64,000 bases of DNA from Patescibacteria group bacterium (GTDB lineage: Bacteria; Patescibacteriota; Saccharimonadia; Saccharimonadales; UBA4665), in assembly GCA_030271625.1 (NCBI GenBank), contig JARXKN010000001.1, positions 124,001 through 188,000 on the forward strand, in the 5' to 3' direction. Below, piece after piece: positions 62,764 to 64,000 of this stretch. A program made the translations under genes and the position numbers. Under the pieces are notes generated by a model. It had not been told where the DNA came from. It was given only the letters and a program-made list of their open reading frames with translations, and ran no database searches. Numbering within the stretch: position 1 is the first letter of the stretch; every line of letters starts with the position of its first letter.

Positions 62764-63579
62764 ATGACTCAGGCACGTGATACGGCGTTTCAAGCTACGG
62801 TTTTAGACTATTATGCGGCTCATGGTCGGCATGATTTAGCCTGGCGCCAGCCGGACAAGACCGGCTTTGACCCATACAAAATCCTCGTTAGTGAACTAAT
62901 GCTGCAACAAACCCAAGTGGCGCGGGTTATCCCTAAATATGACTTGTTTTTAAAACAGTTTCCGACCGTAGAGCTGTTAGCGGCAGCACCATTAGGCGCG
63001 GTCCTGACGGCCTGGAGCGGGTTGGGCTACAACCGCCGGGCGCAGTATTTGCAGCGAGCCGCTCAAGCTATCGTGGCTGACTTTAATGGTGTCTTTCCAC
63101 GCATGGCGCCAGATTTAGTAAGGCTGCCTGGGGTAGGCAGTAATACTGCGGGCGCAATTTTGGCCTACAGCTTCAATCAACCGGTTCTGTTTATAGAAAC
63201 TAACATCCGGTCAGTCTATATTCACCATTTCTTTAACGACGCCAGCCAGGTTACCGACAAAGCGATTATGACGCAGCTAGCAGCTACCTTAGACGCCACC
63301 AACCCACGACAATGGTATTGGGCTTTAATGGATTACGGCAGCTACTTAAAACAATCAACTGGCAATGCTGCCCGACGCAGTGCTAGCTATAGCAAGCAGT
63401 CAACTTTTGCTGGTTCGCAGCGTCAACTGAGGGGGCAGGTGATTCGAATTCTATCCCAAAAATCTTTAACATTACAGCAGTTGCAATCGCAACTTACCGA
63501 CGAGCGCCTGCCGGTAGTTTTGGAGACGCTCGTTAACGAGGGGTTAGTCCAAAAAACCGGCCAGCGCTATCAACTTTAA
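62764..63579 (+). CDS. MutY-like A/G-specific adenine glycosylase without Fe-S cluster
   Basis: 271 residues. HhH-GPD fold: catalytic-type Glu44 in SELMLQQTQV, the hairpin LPGVGSNTAGAIL (120-132), and the post-hairpin segment FIETNIRSV. In MutY the last motif is usually LDGNVKRV with a catalytic Asp, but here Glu144 takes that place. The four C-terminal cysteines of the Fe-S loop and the NUDIX-like OxoG-recognition domain are absent. A winged-helix-like tail (about 225-271) is present instead. It is expected to remove adenine opposite 8-oxoguanine, but the substitutions make the exact activity uncertain. Confidence 0.85.
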   Translation: MTQARDTAFQATVLDYYAAHGRHDLAWRQPDKTGFDPYKILVSELMLQQTQVARVIPKYDLFLKQFPTVELLAAAPLGAVLTAWSGLGYNRRAQYLQRAAQAIVADFNGVFPRMAPDLVRLPGVGSNTAGAILAYSFNQPVLFIETNIRSVYIHHFFNDASQVTDKAIMTQLAATLDATNPRQWYWALMDYGSYLKQSTGNAARRSASYSKQSTFAGSQRQLRGQVIRILSQKSLTLQQLQSQLTDERLPVVLETLVNEGLVQKTGQRYQL

Positions 63580-63624
63580 AAAGCTTACGCTTTCTGATAA
63601 ATATTTGCTAAGATTAGAATAACT

Positions 63625-63999
63625 ATGGAATCAACTCCCGCGCCCACAACCGCTCCACCGACACCGACGCCAGCCGCTCCCACACCCGGACCGGTCATGG
63701 ATGTGGTAGCCCCGCCAAAAGCCGCACCCGAAGTAGCCGTTGAACCAACTGCCGCCCCAGCCCCAGCAGAAGAAGCCATGGCGACACCCCCACCCGAAGA
63801 AGAGGGTGCAGCAGCAGAAGGCGCACCAGCCGAGACAACCACTGAACCGGTAGCTGCTCCCGTACATACCCAAGAGGCTGTAAAGCCTCCTAAGACGCCC
63901 AGCGACCGAGCTCCCGGCGTCGATATGGCTATAACTGCCACGGCCATTATTATCATCGTTTTGGCTGGCCTGGCCGTCATTGCCTTTATTAAGCGCTAG
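63625..63999 (+). CDS. Pro/Ala/Glu-rich tail-anchored membrane protein
   Basis: 124 residues. Residues 1-95 are low-complexity (Pro, Ala, Glu, Thr, Val), with no predicted fold. Residues about 101-121 form one hydrophobic helix (MAITATAIIIIVLAGLAVIA, quoted as AIIIIVLAGLAV) near the C-terminus, ending IKR. This layout is seen in tail-anchored or wall-spanning spacers. TGCTAAGAT at 63606-63614 or TAGAAT at 63615-63620 could be the -10 with a short leader. Function unknown. Confidence 0.65.
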   Translation: MESTPAPTTAPPTPTPAAPTPGPVMDVVAPPKAAPEVAVEPTAAPAPAEEAMATPPPEEEGAAAEGAPAETTTEPVAAPVHTQEAVKPPKTPSDRAPGVDMAITATAIIIIVLAGLAVIAFIKR

Positions 64000-64000
64000 G

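Noticed and set aside
63585-63980. Long minus-strand reading frame opposite the Pro/Ala-rich protein
   Set aside because: Made of Gly/Ala/Ser/Val runs, as expected for the reverse of a Pro/Ala-rich gene. No ribosome-binding site.

Overview
The window looks like a chromosomal segment of a Candidate Phyla Radiation bacterium, most probably a Saccharibacterium (TM7). This taxonomic call is inference. It rests on the small, tightly packed genes, the rpmH-rnpA-yidC-jag block next to dnaA-dnaN-recF, and a large Gram-positive-type type IV secretion cluster with many small VirB2-like pilins. There is no lipid A or outer-membrane machinery. TGA is used as an ordinary stop codon, so the code is standard.

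Layout. (1) 1-689: a small heat-shock protein with its own promoter and terminator. (2) 820-16445: a type IV secretion system. Six tandem pilin-like genes lie on the minus strand. Diverging from them on the plus strand are a VirB6/TrbL-like channel protein, a basic accessory protein, a PrgI-family protein, a VirB4 split into two genes, a large bitopic protein, a two-domain peptidoglycan hydrolase and two anchored surface proteins. No relaxase or VirD4 coupling protein is visible. (3) 16442-22771: recF, dnaN and dnaA (minus) and rpmH, rnpA, yidC and jag (plus), with the probable replication origin in the spaces around dnaA. (4) 22789-25225: a small protein of unknown function and a secreted subtilisin-like protease. 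(5) 25347-51450: a surface-glycan locus. Phosphomannomutase, ManC, Gmd and an Rmd-like reductase make GDP-mannose and probably GDP-rhamnose. Many glycosyltransferases, methyltransferases, a Wzm/Wzt-type exporter, two PIG-V-like mannosyltransferases, a GT2/GtrA pair, a polyprenyl glycosylphosphotransferase and an O-antigen-ligase-like protein build, export and attach the polymer. Its middle (about 28.5-44.4 kb) is visibly more AT-rich than the flanks, as expected of an exchangeable island. (6) 51460-64000: mixed housekeeping and envelope genes. These are a LexA-like DNA-binding protein without its protease domain, a cobalamin-riboswitch-controlled zinc-ribbon protein of unknown function, nadD, a DsbA-like thiol oxidoreductase, a CBS-domain membrane protein, aspS, an Rpf/transglycosylase-like protein with a structured leader, a large PEGA/propeller membrane protein and an unusual MutY-like glycosylase.

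Three signals recur. First, many genes have a -10 box exactly 6-7 bases before the start codon and no ribosome-binding site, so their mRNAs should be leaderless. Second, extended -10 elements (TGnTAnnnT) are common. Third, three of the convergent gene pairs share a single CTAG that gives both stop codons. The most interesting single locus is the cobalamin riboswitch at about 52663-52841, followed by an unrecognised gene in a genome type not expected to make B12.
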